Assembly: GCF_011045125.1 (NCBI RefSeq)
Contig: NZ_JAAKZF010000018.1
Location: 1-64,000 of the forward strand
Origin: Allomesorhizobium camelthorni
GTDB lineage: Bacteria > Pseudomonadota > Alphaproteobacteria > Rhizobiales > Rhizobiaceae
Length of the DNA: 64,000 bases
Reading direction: 5' to 3'
In this document: positions 26,488 to 35,357 of the stretch, piece after piece
Layout: every line of letters begins with the position of its first letter
How positions within the stretch are numbered: the stretch's first letter is position 1
Translations under genes and position numbers: made by a program
The notes under the pieces: model-generated
The model's input: the letters and a program-made list of their open reading frames with translations, nothing else
What the model was told of the DNA's origin: nothing
The model's database searches: none

Positions 26488-27987
26488 ATGACGTCCAGAC
26501 CATCGATCAGCTTTGCGAAACCCGGCGTGCCGAAAAAGCGCAGCGTCATCGTTCTGGCGGCCGAGGGCGGCGCGCTGAGCGACGCGGCGAAAGCCTGCGA
26601 TCCTGGCGACACCTTTGCGCGCGCCTTCCCGGTGGCCGACTTCAATGGCAAGTTGGCCAGCGCCGTCGAGGTGCTGGCGCCGCAGGATACGCAGTTCGAT
26701 CGCCTGGTGGCGCTCGGCGCTGGCAAGGTGGACGGCCTGGACGCTCACGCCTGGATGAAGCTCGGCGGCGCGGTTGCGGGCCAATTGCGCAAGGCGAGCG
26801 AAGTGGCGGTCATCGCCGACCTTCCGGGCTTGGAAGTCGATGCGGCGGCGGTGGCGAACGTCGCCGCAGGCATCCTGCTCAGGACCTATTCCTTCGACAA
26901 GTACAAGACCAAGAAGGACAATGCCGAAGGCGAGCAGCCAAAAGCAGCCAAGCCGGCCAAGATCACCATACACTGCCCCAATCCGACAGCCGCCAAGAAA
27001 GCGTTCGCCGATTCTGAAGCGGTGGTGGACGGCGTGACTCTGGCGCGCGACCTGGTCAACGAGCCGGCAAATATCCTGGGGCCGGTGGAATTCGCCGCGC
27101 GCGCCAAGGAACTCGAGGCGCTGGGCGTGACGGTAGAGATTCTCACCGAGAAGGAGATGCGTAAACTCGGCATGGGCGCGCTGCTCGGGGTCGCCCAGGG
27201 CTCCGCGCGACCGCCGCGGCTGGTGATAATGAGCTGGAACGGCGGCAAGGCCAAGGACAAGCCGGTCGCATTCATCGGCAAGGGTGTGGTGTTCGATTCG
27301 GGCGGCGTCTCGATCAAGCCCGCGGCCGGCATGGAGGACATGAAGGGGGACATGGGCGGTGCGGCCGCTGTGACCGGCCTGATGCGGGCGCTGGCCGCGC
27401 GCAAGGCGAAAGTCAATGCCGTCGGCATTCTCGGATGCGTGGAAAACATGCTCGATGGCAACGCGCAGCGTCCCGGCGACATCGTCACCTCGATGTCGGG
27501 CCAGACCATCGAAGTTTTGAACACCGACGCGGAAGGGCGGCTCGTGCTCGCCGACGCGCTCTGGTATTGCAACGACCGCTTCCAGCCGAAATTCATGGTC
27601 AATCTGGCAACCTTGACCGGCGCCATCATGGTGGCGCTCGGGCAGAGCCATGCCGGCCTGTTCTCCAACAATGACGAGCTGGCCGGGCGGCTGACCGCGG
27701 CCGGCCTCTCCACCCAGGAAAAGCTCTGGCGCATGCCGCTTGGCGCCGAATACGATAAATTGATCGACACCAAGAACGCCGACATGAAGAATATCGGCGG
27801 GCGCTTTGCCGGCGCGATTACCGCGGCGCAGTTCCTGCAGCGCTTCGTCAAGGATACGCCATGGGCGCATCTCGACATTGCCGGCACCGCAATGGGGTCG
27901 CCTTCGAACGAGATCAACCAGTCCTGGGGTTCCGGTTTCGGCGTGCGGCTGCTCGATCAACTCGTCCGCGATCATTATGAAAGCTAA
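26488..27987 (+). CDS. pepA: Leucyl aminopeptidase (M17 family)
   Basis: This is a cytoplasmic, two-metal aminopeptidase of the PepA type; E. coli PepA also binds DNA. The 499-residue protein has the N-terminal macro-like domain and the C-terminal catalytic domain, with metal/catalytic residues in [23 protein letters not shown] and the M17 signature NTDAEGRL. The start ATG 26488 follows AGCAGGAA. An in-frame ATG at 26446 would add 14 residues without family support. It is divergent from lptF and followed by holC, an order conserved in alphaproteobacteria. Confidence 0.95.
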   Translation: MTSRPSISFAKPGVPKKRSVIVLAAEGGALSDAAKACDPGDTFARAFPVADFNGKLASAVEVLAPQDTQFDRLVALGAGKVDGLDAHAWMKLGGAVAGQLRKASEVAVIADLPGLEVDAAAVANVAAGILLRTYSFDKYKTKKDNAEGEQPKAAKPAKITIHCPNPTAAKKAFADSEAVVDGVTLARDLVNEPANILGPVEFAARAKELEALGVTVEILTEKEMRKLGMGALLGVAQGSARPPRLVIMSWNGGKAKDKPVAFIGKGVVFDSGGVSIKPAAGMEDMKGDMGGAAAVTGLMRALAARKAKVNAVGILGCVENMLDGNAQRPGDIVTSMSGQTIEVLNTDAEGRLVLADALWYCNDRFQPKFMVNLATLTGAIMVALGQSHAGLFSNNDELAGRLTAAGLSTQEKLWRMPLGAEYDKLIDTKNADMKNIGGRFAGAITAAQFLQRFVKDTPWAHLDIAGTAMGSPSNEINQSWGSGFGVRLLDQLVRDHYES

Positions 27988-28008
27988 CAAATTCACATTG
28001 ATAGCGTG

Positions 28009-28458
28009 ATGACAGAGGTGCTGTTTTACCACCTGACCGAATCGACGTTGGAAGAAGCGCTGCCAGGTCTGCTGGAAAAGAGCGTCCAGCGCGGCTGGCG
28101 GGCGGTCGTGCAGACCGGAACCGAGGAGCGGCGCGATGCGCTCGATGCGCATCTGTGGACATTTCGCGACGATTCCTTCCTGGCGCACGGGACGGATCGC
28201 GAGCCGCATACGGTCGAACAGCCGGTGCTGCTGACGACCGAGGCGGAAAACGGCAACGGCGCCGAGATCCGTTTCATCGTCGACGGCGCGACGCCACCCG
28301 ACGTCGCAGCCTATGAGCGGGCGGTATTCATGTTCGACGGCCACGATGCCGAGCAACTTGAAAAGGCGCGCGAACACTGGAAGGCGATGAAGGCGGGCGG
28401 GCACGCCGTCACCTACTGGCAGCAGACGCCGGAGCGTCGCTGGGAGCGCAAGGCGTGA
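28009..28458 (+). CDS. holC: DNA polymerase III chi subunit HolC
   Basis: HolC links the clamp loader of DNA polymerase III to single-strand binding protein. The 149-residue protein begins MTEVLFYHLTESTLEEALPGLLEKS and contains RGWRAVVQTGTEERRDALDAHLW, then the helix-strand arrangement ending VTYWQQTPERRWERKA, as in other alphaproteobacterial chi subunits. It lies 21 bases after pepA; that linkage is conserved. Confidence 0.92.
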   Translation: MTEVLFYHLTESTLEEALPGLLEKSVQRGWRAVVQTGTEERRDALDAHLWTFRDDSFLAHGTDREPHTVEQPVLLTTEAENGNGAEIRFIVDGATPPDVAAYERAVFMFDGHDAEQLEKAREHWKAMKAGGHAVTYWQQTPERRWERKA

Positions 28459-28483
28459 TGCCAGGCGCGGTCGAACGGGTTTT

Positions 28484-29101
28484 ATGATGCGCCTGCTGTT
28501 CCTGCTCATCTTTCTTGTCGGTGCGGCGATCGGCGTCGGCTATCCCTACGTGATCCGGAATCTCTCCGGTCATGAGATCGGGACATGGCGCGTTTACGAC
28601 GGTGTCGGCGGTTTCCGGCCGATCGAGGCGACGCTGGGCGCGACCGACACGCCGGTCCGGGTGCTGGTCGATATCACAAGCTCGGCTACGCTGCAGGCCG
28701 CCGCGAACGCAGCCGTTCTGACCATCACGGCTGCGGGCGGCGGCCGGACGGTGCTGGCCGAGACGCTTGGGTTGGCCGGCGCGACCACGCGTGACGACAC
28801 GCCGCAAACCCTGCAGAAGATCTACCGCATCGACGCCGGTGCAATCGACGAGATCGAGGACGGCGTTCATACCTTCACGCTCGGACCCGGAGACGCGGAA
28901 GGCATTGATATGGAGTCCGTCGACCTGATCCTGCTCGCCGGCGCTGGCGCCTATGACCAGCGGGCTCAGCCGCTGGGCTTTTCGCTGATGGCGATCGGCT
29001 TCATCGGTTTCGTGCTGGCGATGCGGCGCGGCAGGCCCGAGCGCAACCCCAACTCGCAGCCGCCGAAACCCCGTTGGGGCAGGGGCGGCGAGCCGCGCTG
29101 A
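28484..29101 (+). CDS. Conserved membrane protein of unknown function
   Basis: The 205-residue protein has an N-terminal hydrophobic segment (LLFLLIFLVGAAIGVGYPYV) and a second near residues 168-180 (FSLMAIGFIGFVLAM), with a soluble domain of about 140 residues between them, probably periplasmic, and a basic proline-rich tail. I recognise no catalytic motif and cannot name the family. It follows holC by 25 bases and precedes rlmJ by 10, so it is probably in the pepA-holC transcript. Confidence 0.7.
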   Translation: MMRLLFLLIFLVGAAIGVGYPYVIRNLSGHEIGTWRVYDGVGGFRPIEATLGATDTPVRVLVDITSSATLQAAANAAVLTITAAGGGRTVLAETLGLAGATTRDDTPQTLQKIYRIDAGAIDEIEDGVHTFTLGPGDAEGIDMESVDLILLAGAGAYDQRAQPLGFSLMAIGFIGFVLAMRRGRPERNPNSQPPKPRWGRGGEPR

Positions 29102-29111
29102 AGAGGGGCGG

Positions 29112-29972
29112 ATGAACTACCGCCACGCCTATCATGCCGGCAATTTCGCCGATGTGGTCAAGCACGCGGTGCTGACCCGGCTCGTCGAGTATCTGAAGCT
29201 CAAGGACAAGGCGTTCCGCGTCATCGATACCCATGCGGGTGTCGGGCTCTACGATCTCTCGGCGGAAGAGGCGCAGAAAACCGGCGAATGGCGAAGCGGA
29301 ATAGCGCGGCTGCTCGATGCAAGGCTCGCGCCCGAAGCGGCGGCGCTGCTTGCGCCCTATCTCGATGCAGTGCGGGCGGCAAACCCCGATGGCGCGCTTT
29401 TGCGCTATCCGGGCTCGCCGCTGATCGTGCGCGGGCTTTTGCGCAAGCAGGACCGCCTGTCGGCGATCGAGCTGCACCCGCAGGATTTCGCCGCACTGAA
29501 AGCCCTGTTCGCCGACGATTATCAGGTCCGCGTGCTGGAACTCGATGGGTGGCTGGCGCTGGGTGCACATCTGCCGCCGAAGGAAAAGCGCGGTCTGGTG
29601 CTGGTCGATCCGCCCTTCGAGCAGCAGGGCGAGTTCGCGCGTCTGGCGGAGGGACTGCGCAGGGCGCATCGGCGCTGGCCCGGCGGCATCTATGCGCTGT
29701 GGTACCCGGTCAAGGACCGCGCCGCGGTGAGGAGCTTCCGCGAGGCGCTGGTCGGCTTAGGCATCCCGAAGATCATGGACATTCGCTTCGACATCAGGCC
29801 GGCTAGTGACGAGCCGCGTCTCGATGGGACTGGCATGATCGTCGTCAATCCGCCATTCACGCTGGAGAAGGAACTCGCCGTCATGCTGCCGGCGCTGCAT
29901 GCGGTGCTGGCCGAGAGCAGGGGAGCCGGTTGGCAGGTCGGATGGCTGACGGCGGAAGACGCGAACGTTTGA
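29112..29972 (+). CDS. rlmJ: 23S rRNA (adenine(2030)-N6)-methyltransferase RlmJ
   Basis: RlmJ methylates A2030 of 23S rRNA. The 286-residue protein starts MNYRHAYHAGNFADVVKH, the exact family signature. It has a SAM-binding DTHAGVGLYDL and the catalytic DPPF motif in LVDPPFEQQGEF. It ends the pepA-holC run. Confidence 0.93.
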   Translation: MNYRHAYHAGNFADVVKHAVLTRLVEYLKLKDKAFRVIDTHAGVGLYDLSAEEAQKTGEWRSGIARLLDARLAPEAAALLAPYLDAVRAANPDGALLRYPGSPLIVRGLLRKQDRLSAIELHPQDFAALKALFADDYQVRVLELDGWLALGAHLPPKEKRGLVLVDPPFEQQGEFARLAEGLRRAHRRWPGGIYALWYPVKDRAAVRSFREALVGLGIPKIMDIRFDIRPASDEPRLDGTGMIVVNPPFTLEKELAVMLPALHAVLAESRGAGWQVGWLTAEDANV

Positions 29973-30055
29973 CGGCGGCTTGACCGTTGCGCGGCCTTTG
30001 CGCAAACTGCCGGTCTTAGTGCTTCGCGCCGCACGCCTATTCACGAGGGACATCC

Positions 30056-30532
30056 ATGACCCGAATCGCCCGTTTCGCCATGGCCGCAACGCTGGCCCTT
30101 GGCTCCTTCATGGCGCCGGCAGCGGCGCCTGCGGCCGACATGAGGATCTACCAGGAGCAGGATTCGGGCGTCTGCGCCGACAGGCGCTTTCTGGCCAAGA
30201 TCACCGACCGCTTCCGTTACCAGGTGCGGCACGTTCCGCACCTGCCCGACGTCGCGATAACCGATTTCCAGCGCATCCGCGCCACCCTTTTCGAGCCGAG
30301 AGCCGAGCGTAAACCCATCGCGCGGCAATATTGCGAGGCCGATGTCGTGCTTTCCGACGGTTACACACGCAACATCTGGTATCTGATCGAGGGCGGCATG
30401 GGATTTGCCGGCATCGGCGACAATGTCGAATTCTGCGTCGACGGCTTCGACCGCTGGTACGTGTACAACGGGCGCTGCCGCGTCCTGCGCCCGGGTATGG
30501 AAGGGATTCAGGTGAGGACGGCCTACAAGTGA
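30056..30532 (+). CDS. Secreted cysteine-containing protein of unknown function
   Basis: The 158-residue protein has a clear signal peptide (basic start, hydrophobic AATLALGSFMAPAAA, cleavage near APAAD). The mature part has four cysteines (in GVCADRR, RQYCEAD, VEFCVDG and NGRCRVL), which suits two disulfides in the periplasm. Aromatic-rich strands (NIWYLIEGGMGFAGIGDN) suggest a small beta domain. I recognise no family. It is followed after 139 bases by a secreted RNase T2 in the same direction; whether the two work together is unknown. Confidence 0.7.
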   Translation: MTRIARFAMAATLALGSFMAPAAAPAADMRIYQEQDSGVCADRRFLAKITDRFRYQVRHVPHLPDVAITDFQRIRATLFEPRAERKPIARQYCEADVVLSDGYTRNIWYLIEGGMGFAGIGDNVEFCVDGFDRWYVYNGRCRVLRPGMEGIQVRTAYK

Positions 30533-30671
30533 CGGCTTTCTGCGCTTCCGGCGACCACGTACCCGAATACACGCTCTGCTCCGGTTCTCGAAATCCGCCA
30601 TTTTGGTCGTTGCGCGCCCTCTTCGATCCGGCTCGTCCTGACCTGAATCGCAACACACCCTAAGCCGACAC

Positions 30672-31391
30672 ATGGCGGCGGGCCGAAGCCGATTGTATGC
30701 CGCGGGGGCGGGGCTGGCGCTGATTGCGGTCGCGCTGGCCATGTTCTGGAAACCCGCAGGCCAGGGCGTCGGCGAGACGATCAACCAGCCTGCCGTCCTG
30801 GCGCGGGGCGATGTGCCAGCCGGGACCGGTTTCGACTTTTACGTTTTGTCTCTATCGTGGTCGCCGAGCTATTGCGAGGCCGAAGGCGAGGACGCCAATC
30901 GTCAGCAATGCGCGTCTGCGCGGCCCTATGCCTTCGTTGTGCACGGGCTGTGGCCGCAATTTGAACGCGGCTATCCGGAAAACTGCCGCGCTGACGAGGA
31001 GAGCGTCGACAATGCGACGCTGCGCACCCTCTACGACATCATGCCGTCGGCCGGCCTGATCAGGCATCAGTGGCGCAAGCACGGCAGTTGCGCCGGACTT
31101 TCGCAGGACGATTATTTTGACGTGCTGCGCGCCGCCCGCGAGGTGGTCGCGATTCCTGCAGAGTTTCGCCGGCTCGACGCCTATCAGACGCTCGATCCCG
31201 ACGACGCCGAACGCGCCTTTGTCGCCGCCAATCCAGGACTCGCCGGCGAGGGAGTGGCCGTTACTTGTGACAAGCGCTTCTTGCGCGAAGTGCGCATCTG
31301 CCTGACGAAGGATCTGGCGTTCCGTGAGTGCCCGGAGGTCGACCACCGCGCCTGCCGGCTGGACAGGGTGGTGATGCCGCCGGTGCGCTGA
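30672..31391 (+). CDS. Secreted ribonuclease T2 family protein
   Basis: The 239-residue protein has an N-terminal hydrophobic segment (AGAGLALIAVALAMFW), acting as signal peptide or anchor. It carries both catalytic segments of RNase T2: CAS I in VVHGLWPQF and CAS II in RHQWRKHGSCAGL, each with the essential His, plus the Glu/Lys context. Paired cysteines (SYCEAE, QQCASA, ENCRAD, GSCAGL and others) fit the disulfide-rich fold. It cleaves RNA through 2',3'-cyclic phosphates and would act in the periplasm or outside. Its stop codon overlaps a long hairpin at 31390-31437. Confidence 0.92.
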   Translation: MAAGRSRLYAAGAGLALIAVALAMFWKPAGQGVGETINQPAVLARGDVPAGTGFDFYVLSLSWSPSYCEAEGEDANRQQCASARPYAFVVHGLWPQFERGYPENCRADEESVDNATLRTLYDIMPSAGLIRHQWRKHGSCAGLSQDDYFDVLRAAREVVAIPAEFRRLDAYQTLDPDDAERAFVAANPGLAGEGVAVTCDKRFLREVRICLTKDLAFRECPEVDHRACRLDRVVMPPVR

Positions 31392-31437
31392 GATTCAGGT
31401 CATGCCGGCCTGCAAGGGCCGGCCCGACCTGAATCTC
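31390..31437. terminator. Long perfect hairpin between convergent RNase T2 and acyl-CoA dehydrogenase genes
   Basis: GAGATTCAGGTC (31390-31401) pairs perfectly with GACCTGAATCTC (31426-31437). Inside it GCCGGCC (31404-31410) pairs with GGCCGGC (31417-31423) around a 6-base loop. The 48-base element lies between convergent genes and overlaps the RNase T2 stop. It probably terminates transcription from both sides, though there is no T run; it may also be a palindromic dispersed repeat. Confidence 0.7.
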
Positions 31438-31454
31438 TACACCCACGCGTGCCC

Positions 31455-32627
31455 TCAGAAGATGTTCGCAGTCGGAAGGCCGAGCGCCGTTGCGCCGGCA
31501 TATTCGGCCTGCGGCCCTGACTGCAGCGGGTGGTAGCGCGCGCCTTGTATGTCGCGGAAACGCCGCTCCAGGCCCTGGCTGCGGTAAAAGCCTGCGCCCC
31601 CGGCGAGTTCCATCGCCAGCTCGACGGCTTCTATCGCGTACCGGGCGACCAGCGTGCGGCCGATCATGATTTCGTTGATCGAATCCGCCGATGGCGCATT
31701 GCGCTCGACGATTTCTATCATATGCCGCTGCGCAAGCTGGGCTGCTCGCAAGGCGGTGTCCATACGCCCGGCAAGCTCCATGGCGTGATGGGTGGCCGGT
31801 CTCTTCTTTGCGAGCTCGATCGCTATGTCGCGGGCGCTTTCGGCCACGCCGAGATAGACCGAGTAGATCAGCGGAAAGGCGATGGTAGCGATGATCTGGA
31901 ACAGCGGATGCCATTCGCCGCTGCGCCGCGTGACGGCGACGCTAGCATCGGGTACGAACAGGCCTTCGATCACAACGTCGTTCGACCCGGTTCCGCGCAT
32001 GCCGAGCGTGCGCCAGGTATTGACGATCTTCACTTCGGGCGCCTTCATCGACACCGGGAAGTGAATGACCATGTCCGGTTCGCCATCCGACTGGACGATC
32101 GCGCCCGTCATCAGCAAGTCGCCTGCTTCAGCGCCGGAGGTGAATACTTTCCGCGCCGAAATCCGGTAGCCGCCGTCGACCTTGACGGCTTGTCCAGAGC
32201 CGGCGATCCAGTCGGAACCGCCGCTCGACAGGAGAACGAGGCGTTCGCCGGCGATCCTTTTCAGCAACGGCTCAACGGCGGCCGCCTTTTGGTGACGCCA
32301 CCGCCAAGCCGGAATGGCGACCTGGTGCGTGTGCATGGAGAAGGCAAGGGCGGTCGAGCCGCAGTGGCGTGCCAGTTCGCGCAGCATCGCCGCGAGTTCG
32401 GGGACTTCCGCGCCACCACCGCCGAGTTTGCGCGGCACCGCCGCTTCGACTAGGCCGGCTTGTTTGAGCGATTTGTAGTTTTCCGCGACGAAGCGGTCAT
32501 TCTCGTCGGCGTCGGCGGCGCGCGCGGCAAGTTGCGGGCCGAGCGAGCGGGCGATTGCAACGAAGTCAGTCGGGGTTGGGTTTGCCTGCTCAGTTTTCAT
32601 GGCGACTGCAAGTCCTGTGGTGTTCAT
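31455..32627 (-). CDS. Acyl-CoA dehydrogenase-fold flavoprotein
   Basis: The 390-residue protein shows the acyl-CoA dehydrogenase fold: helical N-terminal domain with LGGGGAEVPELAAMLREL, middle beta domain with KVFTSGAEAGDLLM and TWRTLGMRGTGSNDVVIEGLFVP, and helical C-terminal domain ending GGAGFYRSQGLERRFRDIQGA. The usual C-terminal YEGT segment, with the catalytic Glu of straight-chain dehydrogenases, is not seen, so it may be a flavin monooxygenase of the DszC-like branch or act on an unusual substrate. The start is ATG 32627, which has AAGGAGG nine bases upstream. It is divergent from an HxlR regulator that probably controls it. Confidence 0.82.
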   Translation of the reverse strand: MNTTGLAVAMKTEQANPTPTDFVAIARSLGPQLAARAADADENDRFVAENYKSLKQAGLVEAAVPRKLGGGGAEVPELAAMLRELARHCGSTALAFSMHTHQVAIPAWRWRHQKAAAVEPLLKRIAGERLVLLSSGGSDWIAGSGQAVKVDGGYRISARKVFTSGAEAGDLLMTGAIVQSDGEPDMVIHFPVSMKAPEVKIVNTWRTLGMRGTGSNDVVIEGLFVPDASVAVTRRSGEWHPLFQIIATIAFPLIYSVYLGVAESARDIAIELAKKRPATHHAMELAGRMDTALRAAQLAQRHMIEIVERNAPSADSINEIMIGRTLVARYAIEAVELAMELAGGAGFYRSQGLERRFRDIQGARYHPLQSGPQAEYAGATALGLPTANIF

Positions 32628-32693
32628 GCCTTGATTCCTCCTTGGCCAATTTTCAAACACCCATGAAGAATTGCGCCGGGACAACATCACGTC

Positions 32694-32707
32694 CAGTTCA
32701 GGAACTG
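32694..32707. promoter_or_regulatory. Operator candidate between the flavoprotein and HxlR genes
   Basis: CAGTTC (32694-32699) and GAACTG (32702-32707) form a perfect inverted repeat in the 191-base divergent intergenic region, a typical place for an autoregulating winged-helix repressor to bind. Confidence 0.4.
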
Positions 32708-32818
32708 TATCGCCATAAAAAACGCCGGCAGGGGGCTGAACGGTACTGCGAGTCAACTTGGCAGGAGCGCCGCCGCGGCGTATCCTCGACATGGAAATTG
32801 CTTTCAAAGGGAGTGGGC

Positions 32819-33541
32819 ATGGAAGAACGCGGCGGATATGGACAGTTCTGTCCCGTAGCAATGGCCGCGGAAATACTGTGCACGCGGTGGACGACGCTGA
32901 TCGTGCGCGAATTGCTCTGCGGCACAACGCGTTTCAACGACCTGAGGCGCGGCGTTCCCCGCATGTCGCCGTCCCTGCTATCCAAGCGATTGAAAGAACT
33001 CGAGAAAGCCGGCGTCATAGCGACCGTGCGCAGCGCCGGGGGATCAGTCGAATACCGTCTGACGCCGGCCGGCGAAGAGCTTGGCCCGATCGTGATGGCA
33101 ATGGGATTCTGGGGCCAGCGCTGGGTTGAATCGACCCTGTCGCTGAAGAATCTCGACCCGTCCCTGCTGATGTGGGACATGCGGCGCAAGCTCAATCCCG
33201 AGCCCCTGCCGCCCGGGCGGTGCACGATTCAGTTTCAGTACCCCGAATTGCCGCCCGCGCGGCAGAACTGGTGGTTGGTAATCGAGGACGGGAACGTCGA
33301 TCTTTGCGGCTTCGACCCGGGCTACGAACTGAACCTCCTGGTCAGGTGTTCGCTGAAGACCATGACCGCGATATGGATGGGTCTGACCGTGGTCCGTACG
33401 GAGATCGAGGCCGGACGCCTCGAACTGGACGGCGATCCGTCGATCGCGAATTCGATGCAGCGATGGCTCGGCCTCAGTCCCTTCGCCGCCGAGAGCCGGC
33501 GCGTTCCTGATCCGACCGGCAGATTTTCAGAACTGGCCTAG
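32819..33541 (+). CDS. HxlR family transcriptional regulator
   Basis: The 240-residue protein begins with an HxlR winged helix: CPVAMAAEILCTRWTTLIVREL, then RFNDLRRGVPRMSPSLLSKRLKELE, and the wing YRLTPAGEELGPI. Residues about 115-240 form an extra C-terminal domain (TIQFQYPELPPARQNWWLV, LCGFDPGYELNL) that resembles ligand-binding extensions seen in some HxlR proteins. ATG 32819 is preceded by AGGGAG seven bases upstream; longer readings cross the divergent promoter region. It probably represses or activates the divergent flavoprotein gene in response to a small molecule. Confidence 0.85.
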   Translation: MEERGGYGQFCPVAMAAEILCTRWTTLIVRELLCGTTRFNDLRRGVPRMSPSLLSKRLKELEKAGVIATVRSAGGSVEYRLTPAGEELGPIVMAMGFWGQRWVESTLSLKNLDPSLLMWDMRRKLNPEPLPPGRCTIQFQYPELPPARQNWWLVIEDGNVDLCGFDPGYELNLLVRCSLKTMTAIWMGLTVVRTEIEAGRLELDGDPSIANSMQRWLGLSPFAAESRRVPDPTGRFSELA

Positions 33542-33630
33542 CAAATCACGACGGGATGAACGCTGTTCGCCGTTGCTCCCGTGCGCCGGCAGCAATAGCG
33601 TTGCGCCGAAACCCCAGAAGCGAGGCCTGC

Positions 33631-34227
33631 ATGCCCAAAATTCTCTATTCGCCGACATCCCCCTACAGCGCCAAGGTGCGCATGGCCGCGGCCTATGCCG
33701 GCGTTCCGCTGGAAGCGGTGGTGGTCGACACGAATTCGCAGCCGGCCGAACTGACAGGCCCCAATCCGCTCGGCAAGATTCCTACGCTGGTGACCGACGA
33801 AGGGCGAGGGATCTATGACAGCCGGACGATCACCCAGTACCTGAACCGCCTGTCGGGCAATGCGCTGTTTCCGCGCAATCCTACGAAGCGGCTCGAGGCC
33901 GAAATGCTGGAGGCCCTGGCCGACGGCGTCTGCGACTGCCTGCTCGCCCACGTCTATGAACGGCGCATGCGGCCGGCCGAGAAGGTGCATCAACCATGGC
34001 TCGACCTGCAATGGTCGAAGGCGATGCGCGCCTTCGATCTCTTGAACGCCAACCCGCCGAAGCTGCCCAAAAAGATCACCGCCGGCCACATCGCGCTGCG
34101 CGCCTGCGTCGGCTACATCGACCTGCGCTTTCCCGGGCAGTGGGAGAAGGGCCGCGCCAGGCTGAAGCGCTGGGCGGCGCGCTTCGACGAGAAGTTTCCG
34201 GAGCTGAAGCAGTACGTTCCGGCCTGA
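33631..34227 (+). CDS. Glutathione S-transferase family protein
   Basis: The 198-residue protein begins KILYSPTSPYSAKVRMAAAYAG, the thioredoxin-fold N-terminal domain with the putative glutathione-activating Ser. NPLGKIPTLV and YDSRTITQYL are the conserved cis-Pro and Ser/Thr-binding stretches. An all-helical C-terminal domain follows. Substrate unknown. ATG 33631 follows GAGG. The gene ends at a strong bidirectional terminator. Confidence 0.88.
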   Translation: MPKILYSPTSPYSAKVRMAAAYAGVPLEAVVVDTNSQPAELTGPNPLGKIPTLVTDEGRGIYDSRTITQYLNRLSGNALFPRNPTKRLEAEMLEALADGVCDCLLAHVYERRMRPAEKVHQPWLDLQWSKAMRAFDLLNANPPKLPKKITAGHIALRACVGYIDLRFPGQWEKGRARLKRWAARFDEKFPELKQYVPA

Positions 34228-34241
34228 CTTTCAGCGGATGC

Positions 34242-34273
34242 AAAAAAAAGCCGGGCGTCGAAACGCCCGGCTT
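34242..34273. terminator. Bidirectional rho-independent terminator
   Basis: AAGCCGGGCG (34248-34257) pairs perfectly with CGCCCGGCTT (34264-34273) around TCGAAA. An A run at 34242-34249 supplies the U tract for the minus-strand omp gene, and TTTCTTT follows on the plus strand for the GST gene. Confidence 0.9.
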
Positions 34274-34297
34274 TCTTTCGATCGCTATATATGCCGA

Positions 34298-34963
34298 TCA
34301 GAACTTCATGCCGACGCCGAAGGTGATGCGGTGATCCTTGGCATCGACATCGCCCGAACCGCCGGCCGTGGTGAACTCTTCACTGCCGTAGTCCGTGTAG
34401 CGATACTCGACACGGCCGAACACCTGCTCCGTGATCTTGACGTCGGTGCCGACGCCGGCCGTCCAGCCGACCATGGTGTTGTCATCCGAGACGCCGCCTT
34501 CGGTGACTTCCATCTGCTTCGCGGCGCCACCAGCGGTGGTGTAGAGCAGCACGTCCGGGGTCACGACATAGCCGAGGCGGGCGCGCAGCGAGCCTTCGAC
34601 GCCGGATTCGACTTCAGTGCCGGCATTGTCGCCCTTGACGCCGCTGTAGCCGATGTCGGCTTCAACACCAGCCACGATGCCGCCGGTTTCCCAATTGTAG
34701 CCGGCGAAAGCGCCGCCGACGAAGCCGTCGGTGTCGATCGAATTGTTGAACGACTCATCTTCGGACTCGCCGCCGAAGGCGTAGCCGGCGCTGAGACCGG
34801 CATAGGGGCCAGCCCAGGACGCCACCGGCAGTTCCTCGATCGGCGCCGGTGCAGGCGGCTCTTCCATGATGACATCGGCGGCGTTTGCCGCATTCATGCC
34901 CATGAAGGCGATGAGCCCCAAAGCGGTAGCCGTAGGCCACGCGAGATTCAGTTTGCTTTTCAT
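34298..34963 (-). CDS. Omp25/Omp31-like outer membrane beta-barrel protein
   Basis: The 221-residue protein has a signal peptide cleaved near NAANAADV, then a proline-rich PPAPAPIEELP linker and an eight-stranded barrel pattern: WAGPYAGLSAGYAFGG, GGAFAGYNWETGGIVAGVEAD, SLRARLGYVV, GWTAGVGTDVKI, FGRVEYRYTDYG. It ends in Phe (RITFGVGMKF), as needed for outer membrane insertion. This family is abundant in rhizobia and brucellae. The RBS AAGGAGT is good, and a hairpin precedes it (34977-35004). It is monocistronic. Confidence 0.88.
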   Translation of the reverse strand: MKSKLNLAWPTATALGLIAFMGMNAANAADVIMEEPPAPAPIEELPVASWAGPYAGLSAGYAFGGESEDESFNNSIDTDGFVGGAFAGYNWETGGIVAGVEADIGYSGVKGDNAGTEVESGVEGSLRARLGYVVTPDVLLYTTAGGAAKQMEVTEGGVSDDNTMVGWTAGVGTDVKITEQVFGRVEYRYTDYGSEEFTTAGGSGDVDAKDHRITFGVGMKF

Positions 34964-35357
34964 TTTTTACTCCTTGCCACAGCGCACTCAAAAACAGGCT
35001 GTGGTATTTCGTTCGATAGGAGCCCCTGCCCGCGGGGAGGATAAACGGGCTCGGCGCCTCACCGTTCCGAATTTCGGGGCCAAATGCGGCTGGAGCTTAC
35101 CAGAAATCGGGTCATTCCCCGGCGCCAATGAGGCAGAAGCGTGGCGTTGCACATGCGCAACAAGCCTGTCAGGAGCTTTGCCGGCGCCGACCGCAAGCCG
35201 GCTTGGTGCAAGGCCTTGCGAGACCTATATTGCGGCGGAGACTCCTTGGCTTTGCGGCGGGCGTCAGCGCCGGATCGCGCTCCTCGCCACATTGCCGCCA
35301 AAAGAACGAACCGAAAGTTACGAAACCGCCGCCGGGCATCTCATCGGGATTTCGACC
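34964..35357. other. Intergenic region between omp and the SDR gene
   Basis: The 394 bases hold the promoter and leader of the minus-strand omp gene. The leader includes an inverted repeat CCACAGC (34977-34983)/GCTGTGG (34998-35004) right upstream of the ribosome binding site, which could influence omp translation. I see no credible coding sequence; frames running through here belong to extensions of the SDR gene. Confidence 0.5.

Noticed and set aside
26338-28509. Minus-strand open frame of 723 codons opposite pepA and holC
   Set aside because: It covers pepA and holC on the opposite strand, is low in recognisable motifs and rich in Arg, His and Gly, and is explained by GC-rich third codon positions of the real genes.
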